From positions 160,082 through 224,081 of the forward strand of contig NW_006767444.1 of NCBI RefSeq assembly GCF_000264995.1: DNA of 64,000 bases, in the 5' to 3' direction. The notes beneath the pieces were generated by a model. That model saw nothing but the letters and a program-made list of their open reading frames with translations, was not told the DNA's origin and searched no databases. Position numbers and translations under genes: made by a program. The first letter of the stretch is position 1; each line of letters begins with the position of its first letter. Origin of the DNA: Punctularia strigosozonata HHB-11173 SS5. Taxonomy: Eukaryota > Basidiomycota > Agaricomycetes > Corticiales > Punctulariaceae. This document shows, piece after piece, positions 45,308 through 57,782 of this stretch.

Positions 45308-48300
45308 ATGACCAGCACCGTCGACCCAAAGTCCATCGGCCAGCCGGTCAAGAAGCCCCGGAGGCATCAGCGTTCTGCGACAGGTATGCGATATCAGCCC
45401 TTTCCGTGCACCCACAACCTCGATTACTGACGCGGCTTCGTGAACAGGATACCTCGGTGATATCGACGACAAGACTGGCAAGGAAAAATGGCCTCGCGGT
45501 GAAGAGGAGGTTTGGAAGGCGGGCCTCCGAGGCATCGACGCAGGTACGTCGACCTTTCCTCACACGCTTGTGCGGAACTCGACAGTTTACCGATAGATGT
45601 ACCCTCGATCTCCAAGTCGATCGTGAACCACGTCCAGACGTCGCTCGCGCGCCAGGCGTACAACCTAGATGACTTTGGCGCGTACCAGGCCGCGGCGTAC
45701 TCCGTGCGCGATAACCTGATCGTGCGTACCCGCATATATGCGAGCATGTGTCGTTACATTCTAACTTTCGCTTTGCTTAAGATCAACTGGAACGAAACCC
45801 AGATGAACTACACCCGCAAGAGTCCCAAGCGCGCTTACTACCTCTCGCTGGAGTTCCTCATGGGTCGCGCGTTGGATGTATGCACCCATTCTCCCCACCG
45901 ACGTCACTATACAACATACTCATTTCTTCACCATGACAGAACGCGATGCTCAACCTCGGCCTCAAGGACCAGTACACGGCATCCGTCGATAAGCTCGGGT
46001 TCAACCTTGAGGACCTCATCCATCAGGAGCGCGATGCCGGCCTCGGCAACGGCGGTCTCGGCCGGCTCGCCGCGTGCTACCTCGACTCCGGCGCGTCGCA
46101 GGAGCTCCCGCTATGGGGTTACGGCTTGCGCTACAAGTACGGTATCTTCCAGCAGCTCATCTCACCCGAGGGCGCGCAGCTCGAGGCCCCCGATCCGTGG
46201 CTCGAGCACTCGAACCCGTGGGAGCTGCCACGCGTGGACGTCGTGTACGACGTCAGGTTCTATGGCCATGCGGAGCGCATCGAGGGCGGGAAGGCGGTTT
46301 GGAGCGGTGGGCAGGAGGTGCTCGCGATCGCGTACGACGTGATGGTGCCCGGGTACGACACGAAGACGACGAACAACTTGAGGTTGTGGGAGAGCAAGCC
46401 GAAGAGGGGTTTCGATTTGAACAGCTTCAACGGTATGGTCTCCCGTAGACATGTGCTAGCGCAGCTTGCTTACGACCTGTTTGGTTCAGCTGGAGACTAC
46501 GAGCGTGCCGTCGAGTCGTCCAACAGCGCGGCAGCAATCACCTCGGTTCTCTACCCGAACGACCACACCTCTTGTGCGTCCACGATGCTCTCACTTCCAT
46601 GCGCATATGCTCATGGCTGAAATGTACCCAGTCGGCAAGGAGCTGCGTCTCAAGCAGCAGTACTTCTGGACGGCAGCTTCTCTCCAAGACATCTTGCGTC
46701 GCTTCAAGAACCTCGAGAAGCCCATCACGGAGCTTCCTGACTGTACGTGCTCATCTGACACCCGAATCTTGAGGCTAACCCCGAGTGACACGCGTAGATG
46801 TCGCTATCCAGCTTAACGACGTATGTCCTGATATTCACCGTGGGTCATCGAGGAGCGTTGTGCTGATATAATCTCGGTTGTTGTAGACTCACCCGACGCT
46901 TGCCATCCCGGAGCTCATGCGCATTCTGATCGATGAGGAGGACCTGTCCTGGGACAAGGCTTGGCAGATCGTGACGAATGTCTTCTTCTTCACGAACCAC
47001 ACTGTCCTTCCGGTTCGTTGCGGGATTGTATTACTTTTATCATTTTACATGCTGAGAACATTATGATACGCTCGCAGGAAGCGCTGGAGGTATGCTGTTA
47101 TTAACGAGGATGGCGAACGTGATTGGTACTGACATTTTTCGCAAGAAATGGCCTGTTTCGCTCATGGAGAACCTCCTGCCGAGGTACGTTGCTATCAGAT
47201 TCCCCGAGATTGATCAGCCTGACATTGACTCCTTGATGAAGGCATATGCAGATCATTTACGATATCGTGAGTCAGCCATATGTGTATGTGCTCCAGCTTT
47301 TGACCAGATCATCTCTTAGAACCTCGGTTTCTTGCAAGGTATGCGTGTTGTTCACATGCGTGGGGTATGCGCTGATCTGACCTCGAACATCAGCCGTCGC
47401 GAAGAAGTTCCCTCACGATCTCGATAGGCTTGCGCGCATGTCCTTGATCGAGGGTGAGCAAGCCTGATTACTTGCGTCGAGTGGTATATCTAAAAGATGG
47501 TGTGGAACAGAGGGCTTCCCTAAGAACGTTCGCATGGCTAACCTCGCCGTCATCGGTACGCCATTCAGCTTATCGCGAGGTCTGTCAGGTGGTTTGACAT
47601 GAATACAGGTAGTCGCAAGGTCAACGGTGTCGCGGAACTGCACAGTGAGTTGGTCCGCACGACGATCTGCAAGGACTTTGTCGAGTTCTTCGGCGTGAGC
47701 AAGTGGGTGGCAACTTCTATAGAGCTCTTGCGGGTCGCTGATCGTTTTGTATCATAGGTTCGGCAATGTGACCAACGGCAGTAAGTATAAGGCGAACTCA
47801 ATTGGAGGAACATCGATATTAATTTCAATTGCAGTCACTCCGCGTCGCTGGCTGGATCAGTGCAACCCTCTCCTTTCGCAGCTCATCACGGATACCCTCA
47901 AGCTCCCCAAGGCCGCGTGGCTCAAGGACCTCACGAAACTCCAGGGTCTGCTCAAGTTCGTTGACGACACTGCGTTCCAGAAGAAGTGGACGGCCGTGAA
48001 GCACAGTAACAAGGAGCGCTTGGCGCTGTACATCGAATCTACCCTCGGATACAAGATCAACACGTCGGCGATGTTTGATGTGCAGGTTAAGGTCGGTCTA
48101 CGTTTCCTGTTGCGCGTTGAAAAGCTCGCGCTAATCAGAACGATGATGTGATAGCGTTTGCACGAGTACAAGGTTTGTCGGCGCCGCCACCGTGAAGCGT
48201 ATACCCTGACTCACAACGTCTACAGCGTCAAACTCTCAACATCCTTGGTGTTATTCACGTGGGCCTTTTACGCGAGGGACTCTGCTCACATGTGCTCACT

Positions 48301-49454
48301 ACTTGTTCATAGCGCTATCTCTGGCTCAAGGGCCTGACTCCCGCAGAGCGTAAGAAGGTGAACCCGAAGGTGGTCCTGTTCGCCGGAAAGGCTGCGCCTG
48401 GCTGTACGTCGTCTGCCTCCCTCGTATCATACTACCTATAACCTATTCCTCTTACTAGACTACGTTGCCAAGTTGACCATCCGCCTCATCGTCAACGCTG
48501 CGCGCGTCATCAACGCGGACCCGGAGACCAAGGAGTACCTCGAGGTCCTCTTCTTGCCTGACTACTCGGTCTCGCTTGCGGAGCTCCTCATTCCCGCCTC
48601 CGACATCAGTCAGCACATATCGACCGCCGGTACCGAGGCGTCGGGCACATCCAACATGAAATTCTGCCTGAACGGTGGTTTGTTGGTCGGTACCGTCGGT
48701 GAGTAACTTCTTCAGGTGTAGCGATTCAGGCACGCTGACTGTGCGGTACACAGACGGCGCCAACATCGAGATCGCCGAGGAGGTTGGCGAGGAGAACGTC
48801 TGTGAGTCTATGATCTGGATATATACAAAGGAATAGCAAGCTGATTGTGTTCCTCGCAGTCTTCTTTGGGCATTTGACTCCAGACGTCGAGGGCCTGCGC
48901 TACCAGCATGCCTACAGCCCGATCCCGGTCGAGCAGAAGTCTCCTGGTCTCGCGAACGTCTTGAACCAGATCTCTGCTGGCCGCTTCGGCGACGGCAGCG
49001 TCTACGAGCCGTGCGTACAACCATTTCCTGGTACACATGCATGACCTGACTTGGGTCCCGCAGCCTGCTCAACACCGTCCGCCAAGGCGACTACTACTTG
49101 ATCACGGACGACTTCGACTCCTGTGAGACCTGCGATCACTCTCGCGCCAAATCGGTCACTGACTGAGCTGTTTGTAGACATCCAAGCTCTGGCGATGGTG
49201 GACGAGGCGTACCAAAACCGCACCGAATGGATCAAGAAGAGCATCAACACTTCCGCCAGGGTGGGTATATGCGTACTAACAATCACAAAAATGTCCGCTG
49301 ATCCTGTGACATACTCAGATGGGCAAGTTCAGCTCGGACAGGTGCATTATCGATTACGCGCAGGAGTACTGGAACATCGAGCCTCAGGTTAGTGTTGCGT
49401 CTTGAAACGCGGGGTGGCGCTAATATCGTGATGATTCTGCAGAAGGTCGCCTAA
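45308..49454 (+). CDS. GPH1: Glycogen phosphorylase
   Basis: Catalyses phosphorolysis of alpha-1,4 bonds of glycogen to glucose 1-phosphate, using pyridoxal phosphate. The N-terminus ([20 protein letters not shown]) is basic and Ser/Thr-containing, suiting phosphorylation control. Landmarks follow family order: [152 protein letters not shown], and the PLP lysine in [15 protein letters not shown]. The usual ending of that last motif, MLNGALTIGT, is [10 protein letters not shown] here. About 18 short introns, several exons under 60 nt, break the gene. The C-terminus ends NIEPQ-KVA after a last intron. No regulatory element was identified. Confidence 0.93.
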
Positions 49455-49951
49455 AGGTGTGGTGTGTGGACTGTACATTGCTCTATTCTGTCCGCCTGTA
49501 TAACAAAACGATCGCATGTATTGACTGCACCGTGCGAATGCTGCGTTGGTCCGCTGTGTCTTGCCTGAGTTGTATAATGTCATATCGTGCACCGATGGCA
49601 CAAAAATGATATGGCGGCGCGAACTAGTCCTTGCAGATGTTTTTGTTGGTGGCATGCATGATTGTTGATTATTGTGAGCGTGTAGCATGTCATCGTCGGA
49701 TGATGCGAAAGTCGGACCAGTCCACGCGACGTGGTTCTTTCGTCCCGCCCAACACGTGTGTACCACGCTCTCCCTCGGAGCCTGCAACGACCAGGGCGAA
49801 TTGATGCACTCGCCCGTCTCTATCTAACCCCGCGCATCTCATCTCTAGGTAATTTTTACGCGTTCATCACCCGCTGTCGACACATCCAACGCGATATTAG
49901 GTACACCAGGGGGTTAGTAGCGACGCGACGCGCGAACCCTTCGAACTCGCC
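49455..49951. other. Intergenic between GPH1 and the Msb1-like gene
   Basis: 3' UTR of GPH1 and promoter of the following gene; nothing further recognised. Confidence 0.4.
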
Positions 49952-52900
49952 ATGCCCTCGTTCCTGTCAAAGGTCTTCCCGGGACGTAAGAAAGAGGATC
50001 ATGGCACGCACCCGAGCCCGACGTCACCCACAAGTCCTACCAATCAAGCGCAAACCAGGGGACGACTTCCGTCGTTGCTAGGCGGAAAATACGAGGCCGT
50101 CTCTGTCCATTCGTCGTCCGCGCCGCCCTCACCCATTCAACCCAAGGAGCTGGGCAAAGTGAACGAAAAAGAGAAGGACAAAGAGAAGGACAAAGAGAAA
50201 GAGAAGGAAAAGGAGAAAGACGGGGGGCATGGGGGTTTCGGAGGAATCTTCAGGGTACGGTCGAGGCCAATGTCGCCGGTGAGAGGACGAGCGGTGTCGC
50301 CAATACGGGAGCAACCTCAGTCGCCGTCGCTGTTAGACCTTCCTGGGTTGACGGATGTGGAGGTGCAAAGATCACTGGGCACGCTCTTCGAGACTGATCC
50401 GGTCGCGGAAACAACCCTGGATGAGAGCGCCATAGCGGGGAGGAGGCTGACACCATTGGAGACGCTCGTGTTGGTGAAAGCGTGTGGAGAGTATATTAAC
50501 GAGCATGGTACGTTGATCATTCCGTGTTCTTCGGTCACGACGTTCATAATATATCCCTTATAGGCTCAGAGACCCTCGGTCTAATGCACCCGCACTGGTA
50601 CTCCTCAGATCCTGCGGTTCAGCGCAAACTGGCTTCGCTCTTCCTCCTCTCGCTCACACCCACCCCCGCTTCCACTACGACTGTATCGCCATCCGGCGCG
50701 TTCGAGAACGAACTCAACTATACACGGGATCCACACGATGTCGCCGCCGTTCTGCGATGGGGCCTTCGCCATTTCGAGCCTTCAACCCCTGCTTCTACGG
50801 GATCGCCCTCAACCACCGTGCACTCCTTTGGCCTGTCACGAGACTGGTACACCATCTTTCACGACAATGAGCGCTCGTCCGGGTACCCTCTACGCGCTTT
50901 CACGGAAAAGCTTGTTCCGCTCCTGCCGGAGGAGCATACCTCGCTCCTCAATGCGATCCTGGATGTGACATCGTGTTTGGCAAGGCACGCAGAAGCGAAT
51001 GGCATCTCAGGGAGCAAGTTTGCGAAGTTTGTCGGGTTCTGGGTACTCGCCGTGCCCCGGATCGAGCCGAATGACGACTGGGAGAAGTTCTACACGAGAT
51101 GGGAGAGGAACGGGAGGATGATGGAGCACTTGTTCCTCGCGCGTATAAGGTTCGGCTTGAATTTCTACGCCTCTCATCATACGCTCATGTGTCATTTTAA
51201 TCAGAGACGAATCTGCGGTTGCCCCACTCCCTAGACGTCTCACCGAGCTCGTCCAGAACTATCCGTACTCGTCCTCTCCTCACACCGATGATGGAATCCT
51301 TACCCGCCCGAGGTTCTCCACGCGAGTGCATCCTGCATTGCTCGTCCGAGTTGACACACCGATCGCGAACAAAGACGGACCGCGCTCGACTCTACACGGG
51401 CTTGCGCTCGTCAAGAGAGCTCTGGAGGCTTCATCCGAGACGGAGGCGGATACGAGCACCGAGAGCCAAGACGGCGCAGTAGGTGTTTGGACCAGGATAA
51501 AGTCACTCGCTGTCGTGCCCCCGACGGAGGAAGAGCCGGATCCAGAACCTGCACTTCAGCTTGTCATTGCCGACGACAGCATCACTCTTCTCACTCTCGC
51601 CTCAGGTTCGACCACCTCTATCAAACCGTCGACCCCCGCAGCGCCCTCAGTGCCTGTCGTGCGCGTGCGCGTGCCGCCTCAACACAAAGCCTCCGCGTCA
51701 ATCGACACCACCGGCACGCGCACAAACGGGCACAGCCAATCGTCCTCGTCCGCTACGTCTCCCTCCTCCGCATGGTCCCCCATCTCCTGGGCCGATTTCT
51801 CCCAGGCCGGGTTCGGCAGCACGCCGCTCGAGAGCACGCTCGCGAGCACGCTCTGGGATACCGACCTCGAGAAAACGCAGCCGCCGAGTCCGCACCCGGG
51901 CCTCGTGCGTCGGCTGTCGAGCAAAGCGGGCGGAGCGAAGACGCCAAGGAGCCGGAGCGTGAGCCGGCGTAATAGCCGCCGTGCGCGTGTATCCGAATCC
52001 GACGGCACGCCGCTCGAACGAGAGACGGAAGAGGAGCCGAAGAAGGAGCGGAAGCAGGTGCAGGAGAGGGTCAAGGGTCTGAAGCTGGTTGAGGTTGACG
52101 AAGCTTTCGTTGACTTTTGGTCGGACGCGGTGACGGACCCGATTGCAAGCGAGTGGCCACCCTTCGCGCTCGCGCAGCTCAAGTCGGTCGAGGGTATAGA
52201 ACACGATGGAAAGCGCGTTGAATGGTTGGTCGTCGAGCAAACGTTCAGCGAGCCACCTCCGCCACCTCCGCCTGCCCCTCCTGTGCCGACTCCGGCACCG
52301 ACTCCGGCGGTCAAGCAAGATGAGGCAGTCCCTAGGGCACCAAAGCTGGGTAGCCCACGGCTTAGTGTGAGCTCGGTCACGAAGCGCTTCACGTTCTTTG
52401 GGAGAGACAGCCAGGCTGGGAAGCATAAGGATGAGAAGGACCTGGGTAAGAAGAGGCAGACAGGGATGAAGGTCGGCGAGATGGGCGAAATAGTGCGAGA
52501 GGAGGAGGAGCCTTCGCTCGGCGGCCAGGCGGCTGTCAAGGATTCCCTGGACATCCCTAAAGCAACCGAGGTGGCAAAGGTGGAAGACAAGGACGAGGTA
52601 ACCAAGTCTGCCAAAGAACCGGAGAATATTCCGCTTCCACCGGACACTGCCAGCCAGGCCGAATCGAACACTTCGGAAGTCAAGAGCAAGTTCGTCGAAC
52701 ATGCCGAGACCCCCAGCCCAGCGGCCGTCGATGCCGCCACCAAGACCCCTGAAACCGATCACGACGCCGAAGTCGCAGCTGCAGGCGTCGCTGCCGCGGG
52801 TGTAGTGGCTGTAGCAGCAGCCGTAGCCGACAGCGCCATCGTCACTGTGGACGGCATAGACAACGAAGAAGAAGCCCATCCTGCGCCTGTCATCCAAGAG

Positions 52901-55900
52901 GTGCCCGAGGAGAAGCACGTACATCCTCCCCCTGTTGCGCATCATGAAGCGGAGGCCGAAGAGGGCATCGTGAACGGAGCGAGCCCGCTCAACGCAGCCG
53001 TCCAGGATGTGATTGCGGAGGCGAAGCAGGTGGAGGCCGAGGAGGCAGCCGCAGAGACGCCGACCCAGGAGAGTGTTAAACCGCTCGAGCCTGAGGTTGC
53101 AGTTGTAGCAGAGCCTGTGGCAGAAGAAGTCCACCCCGTGTCAGAGGCTGAAACCGCGCCAGAGCCTGTAGCAGAAGCGATCGCGGTGCCAGAGGTCGTA
53201 AATGAGGCGGAAGTGGTCCCGGCCCCAGAGGTCGAGCCTGTTGTGACAGCTACCCCGACTGTGCTGGCAGAAGTACCTTCCCCTCCCAGTCAGGCGGAGG
53301 AGGAAGCCACACCGACAGCCATACCGGAGCATACCCCCGAATCTATATCATCCGAACTGGCCGTCGTGGAAGGCAAAGAACCCGCGACTTCTTCTGCGCT
53401 CGCCACTCTAGAAGAGCCCTCCAATGTCGATCCTGTTGAGGATACATCCGCTGCCGTTCCAGAAGCGATCGCGGTAGTGCCAGCTGCGCCTGAAGAACCG
53501 GTTGTAACTGAGCCGGTCGTCGAAGCCGCATCGACCATCGAACCCGTCGTTGCACCCGAGGATGTTGAGGTCGTCGAGGAGGCTGAGCCCACCGTTGCAG
53601 CCGTAGCAGCGGTTATCGAGGAGATAACACCTGTTCCTGCTGAAGATGTCGTTGCCACACCGGCAGAGCCCATTGACACTGAGCCAGCCGCTGCACCCTC
53701 CGAGTCTGGTAATATTGCTATCGCGGAGGTGGAGGAAGGCGAACCGACAGTCTCAACCTCAACTGTACCGACGCCCGTGGAGGAGCCTACCGCAACACCT
53801 GTTGAAGAGGTCGGTGATGCATCCGAGGAACCAGCTGTTATTGAGCCAGTGATCGAGGCTGAGTCGGTCACCGAGCCTGACCCTGCACACTCCGGAGTCA
53901 ATATCAAGGACGAGCCAGAGCCTGCGACCGTTTCCGCGTCAGTCGCGGTGGAGGAGCCTCGTGAGGAGGAGATTGCCCCGCATGAGGAACCGGAAGATGG
54001 CAAGCCGGTCAGGGAGGCTTCTCCGGTTCCCGAAACTGAACCCGCAGATGCCGTGGCTGACGTTGAGGAGGTGGGGGAACCGACACTTGCTTCCGTCTCA
54101 GCGGCCGTTGAGGAGCCCGTCGAGATTGTCGCGCCTCCGGAAAGGGCAGGTGTGGAAGACAAACAATCTGCTAGCCCTACGCCTGGTGAGCTACTTGGTC
54201 ATGAATCGGCTGCACCCATCTCTGAAGTTCCTGACGCAGAGCCTACAACCGAGCGAAACTCGACCGAAGCGGCTGCTGCACCGGAGATCGTAGCTTCGGA
54301 AGAAAGCGAGTCGACGGCCGCCACACAGCCCCACCTTGATGAGCCCATTGAGTCGACCAGTGATGCACCTGCTCCGCCTGAAGAGCCGATCGTTCCAGAG
54401 GCAGCAGCAGAGGTCGAGTCCACCACCGATCCTGCCCCTGTCACCGATGTTGGACAGGCTCTCCCAGCTCCCGCTGAAGAACCTGCACCCGTCCCCATCG
54501 AACAGCCCGTTGTTGTGCCTGATGACGCCAGCGTCGTCGAGCCAGACACCGAAACTGAATTGGACGTTTCTCCTGCGCCTGAAGAGCCGCTCGTCCCTGA
54601 ACCAGTAGCCGAAGACGAATCCCACGCGGATCCTGATCCTACCCTCGTCGAGGTCGAGGAGGCTCTCCCAGCCCCCGCTGAGGAACCTGTGGCAGTCCTC
54701 ACCGACCAGCCCGCTGTTGTGCCTGATGAACCAAACGCCATCCAGCCGATCATCGACACTGAATCGGTTGCTGAAGGTGAACCAGCTAGCGAACCAGATC
54801 CCCCTGTTGCAGAGGCCGATATCAACGTGCCTGTGCCGACTGTCAATTCTCCAGTTGCCACAGAGGGCTCCACTGTTCTTCCCGCAGAAGAGGCCGTAGC
54901 TGCTCCAGAAGAAGTTGCTGTCGTCGCCGAGGTGGAGAGTACTCCTGCTACCGAAGTCACCGATACCATCAACACTGAACCAGTCAATGAGGCTGAACTC
55001 AAACCTGAACCTGAACATGCGCCTACCGTGACCCAGGTCGAGGATGCCGAGCCCACCATCAAGACTGAACCAGCCACCGTTGCGGAGCCAGTTAATGTTT
55101 CCTCGGAAGAGCCTGTACCCGAAGAGGAACCTGCCCCGGAAGAGGTTCCGGTCGAGGAAGAAGCCGTCGTCGTCGAGCCGCAGACGACAGATCATCACGC
55201 CGGGGCTGCCGCTACAGAACCTGAAGTTATTCAGCAACCGGCTGCAACAGAGGATTTGACCGTACCCGCGCAAGTGCCTACGAGTGTGGAGGCGGGCGCC
55301 GAGGAAGCGGCGCTTGTTGAGGAGTCTGCGCTTTCCGCCGATGACACTGTCCCCCCTCCGGAAGCAGAACCTGTGCCAGCTAAGTCGGATTCGGAGCAGG
55401 AGCCGACTGCTATCGTTGAAGAAAGTGGTGGTGAGCCTGCAGTCGCCGTGGCGACCGAGGCAGATGCGGAGGCGGACGCACCGGCCCTTGAAGCTCCTGG
55501 CGCAGAAGCTCCTGCGATTGTGGAAGCCGCGCCAGTGCTATCGGACGACCCCGCAGACAATGTGCCTGTCGATGGTAAGTCGGTTCTGGTACCAACGAAC
55601 GACAGGTTAATATATTGTTACATTAGAGCCGACATCTGCAACGCAAATTTCCGACTCCGGCCCAGCGCTGGAACCTCAACACGACCAGCCTGAAATTGCG
55701 ACCGAAGCTGTCCATCGCGCGGCGGAGTCTGAGGACACTGTGGAAGCTGAAGAACCTTCAGCAAGCGAAGTTGTAGATTCGGCAGCCGTCCCTACCGATG
55801 CAGTTGAACTCGAAGCGCCGGCGGCAGAAGAAGGCGGAATTGGAGAGGAGCTCCCTCCGGCACCTGCCAGCGTTGTTGACTCGGGGGAGACCTTAGGTCC

Positions 55901-56225
55901 TCAGCAAGCTCTCGACATGAGCGAGGTACCGACCAAGGCAGAAGTCGCGCAATCGGAGTCGGAACCAGCTGAGGCGTCGGATGAAGTGGTTGCAGCGGCA
56001 TCACCCAGCGAGCTGGCTGCGGATGCTCCAGGTCCGCATACAGCGCAAGAGGTCACTGAGCCTACCATCGTTCCCATGCCCGCGGATGAATCGCCTGTGC
56101 CTTCCGCAGAGCCTATCCCACCTGCTGGTGTGTAACGATGATTACTTGTGGGCCCTCTCGCTTATTGATCATGGATAGACGCAACTGCTCCTGAGCCCGC
56201 TCATGACGACAAGACCTCCTCTTAG
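49952..56225 (+). CDS. Msb1/Mug8-domain protein with very long acidic repeat tail
   Basis: Five exons (49952-50507, 50564-51149, 51205-55574, 55627-56127, 56179-56225) give about 2,019 residues. The N-terminus MPSFLSKVFPGRKKED is followed by a Lys/Glu run (about 72-92) and Ser/Pro segments. Residues of about 150-450 resemble the fungal Msb1/Mug8 domain (RhoGAP-like fold, formerly DUF1708): LTPLETLVLVKACGEYINEH, LGLMHPHWYSSDPAVQRKLA, AAVLRWGLRHFEPS, YPLRAFTEKLVPLLPEEHTS, KFAKFVGFWVLAVPRIEPND. Yeast Msb1 acts with Cdc42/Rho signalling in bud growth. After a basic Ser/Arg segment and a proline run (about 755), the last 1,200 residues are low-complexity Glu/Pro/Ala/Val with EPVAE-type repeats. 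The alternative of reading through the last donor would stop at 56135. Assignment of the domain is by pattern recognition. Confidence 0.75.
50168..50220 (+). repeat. Purine-rich repeat coding for Lys/Glu/Asp run
   Basis: Imperfect repeats of GAGAAGGACAAA encode KEKDKEKDKEKEKEKEKD in the Msb1-like protein, probably length-variable among strains. Confidence 0.7.
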
Positions 56226-56636
56226 GAGTAGACCCGATCGCGGATGTACAGTACGCCTTCTCGACTCCCGTCCAGGTGCTTATCATCTGACGCTATGCCG
56301 TAGCACTGAGGTTACGAATCGAAGAATGTTGAATTTTATCCACTCATTATGGCTCAAGTATCGCGGACTTGTATCCCGTCCCTCTTTGCTGATGAACGTC
56401 GTGTTTACGGAAGATACCCTTCTCATTAATCAATCGCTCCTGGCTGTACTTCTGTTATATCCCTGCCCTGCCATTAGTTTTATCTCGTGTCCCGTGGAAT
56501 ATAAGACCGCCGTTTGTTCTGCGCCGTCGCGGCCGAAACGTGTCAAGCACCGCATTATGTGGAGGCAGGAGGCATACGCCCTCGTACAAATATTACATCG
56601 GCGTGAAGCGCGAGTGAGGCTATGATGATGTGTCAT
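56226..56636. other. Convergent intergenic region
   Basis: Between two 3' ends. An open frame of 140 codons shows no family features. Confidence 0.4.
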
Positions 56637-57337
56637 TCACTGGATGCCCCCTGACCGAGTACTCGTGCTCGACGTTGAGTCAGATATAGAATCCGTCGAG
56701 AAGACCGGAACACTTGTAATGACGGTCGTCGTAGCGGACGTGACGAAGGTGGTTGTCTCTGTGGTAGCGACAGGCTGCCCTTGCCCGTCAGTGGCGCTCG
56801 TGACGACCTCGGTCGTGATGGTCGATTCAAAGGACGAGATGATGGTGCTGGCCACAAGGCTTGCAGACGAAGAAGAGCTCGAGAAGGTGTTGTTGAGAGG
56901 ATTGCTGGCGTCGTGGTGGTGGTGGTGTACGGTACCGCCTACTGCACCACCTACGACCGCCGCAACTACAACCACACCGAGAACGGCTGGAGCATCGTCA
57001 ATAATCGTAATGCTACCGTGATTCCTTGACGGACTCACCCAAGGCAATTATCCCGTTCCTTGTCCGCCAGAAGGGCACTCGACGAGACGCGTAGGTTGGC
57101 CCTCCCGCATACGGAGGGTATGTCTCCTTCGGCGCATAGGTTACTTGCGGCTGCGCTGGCGACGGCGCTGGCGCCGCGCCCTTACCTAGCAGATCAACAT
57201 CGTAACCTTCCTGCAGTCATGGTCACTACTACATTCGCGCTGAGAGCAAGCCCTCCAGGAAAGGTGCGCACCTGGCGTTGCGCGCGGGAAATCTCCGGCG
57301 CGGCGTCTAGCAAACTTTTGTCGTATGCACCGGACAT
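56637..57337 (-). CDS. Small single-pass membrane protein, Ser/Thr-rich
   Basis: Three exons join by GT-AG introns (near 57212-57271 and 56995-57048). The first exon reads MSGAYDKSLLDAAPEISRAQ; the second begins EGYDVDLLGKG, runs through a Pro/Ala/Tyr-rich stretch (KETYPPYAGGPTY) and ends VPFWRTRNGIIAL; the third continues the hydrophobic helix (AVLGVVVVAAVVGGAVGGTV), a His5 run, then about 100 residues rich in Ser and Thr (TTETTTFVTSATTTVITS) with a stop after RSGGIQ. With basic residues before the helix, the Ser/Thr part is probably outside or luminal and O-mannosylated (inference). No signal peptide, so it would be a type II protein. I do not recognise a family; stress-sensor-like proteins have similar composition. 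Confidence 0.6.
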
Positions 57338-57782
57338 GCTCGTGAGCCGGCTACAACTCCGTAGACGAGGAGACGGGCAGGAAGAGGTTCACAACGCAGC
57401 AATGTCAAGGTCTTTCATCAGCTCATGGCTTTTGGCAGCCGGGCGCTAAACTGCTGTGTAATATCATTTTGTGTACCTGGCGCGCTTGGCAAAGACGGGG
57501 TTCCCTAATAGGTAATTCCCGCCTTGGACTGTGCGTCAACGTTCCGCATGCTGAAGTGTTGATGACAGAATCGGTGCGTTTTGACTGTGTAAACTCTGAA
57601 CTGGGCCCATACGTTACTCGGCCTCAGCGGGGGGTCAAGTTCATTGTTCGTCCCACCTCGAGCCAACCGGAGGTCACGTCTGGATCTCGATGGGAAGGAG
57701 AGGAATGATCCATATAAGGGATAACAATACATGCTTCAACATGATTAAATACAGAGCGCACAACGCGGATAATAACCACACA
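57338..57782. other. Intergenic upstream of the Ser/Thr-rich protein gene
   Basis: Holds the promoter of the preceding gene and the MRD1 3' end. No gene recognised. Confidence 0.4.

Noticed and set aside
51698-55560. Long minus-strand open frames (up to about 480 codons) opposite the Msb1-like gene
   Set aside because: They mirror the low-complexity Glu/Pro/Ala codons of the real gene as Ser/Gly/Leu-rich strings, have no family features, and overlap it completely.
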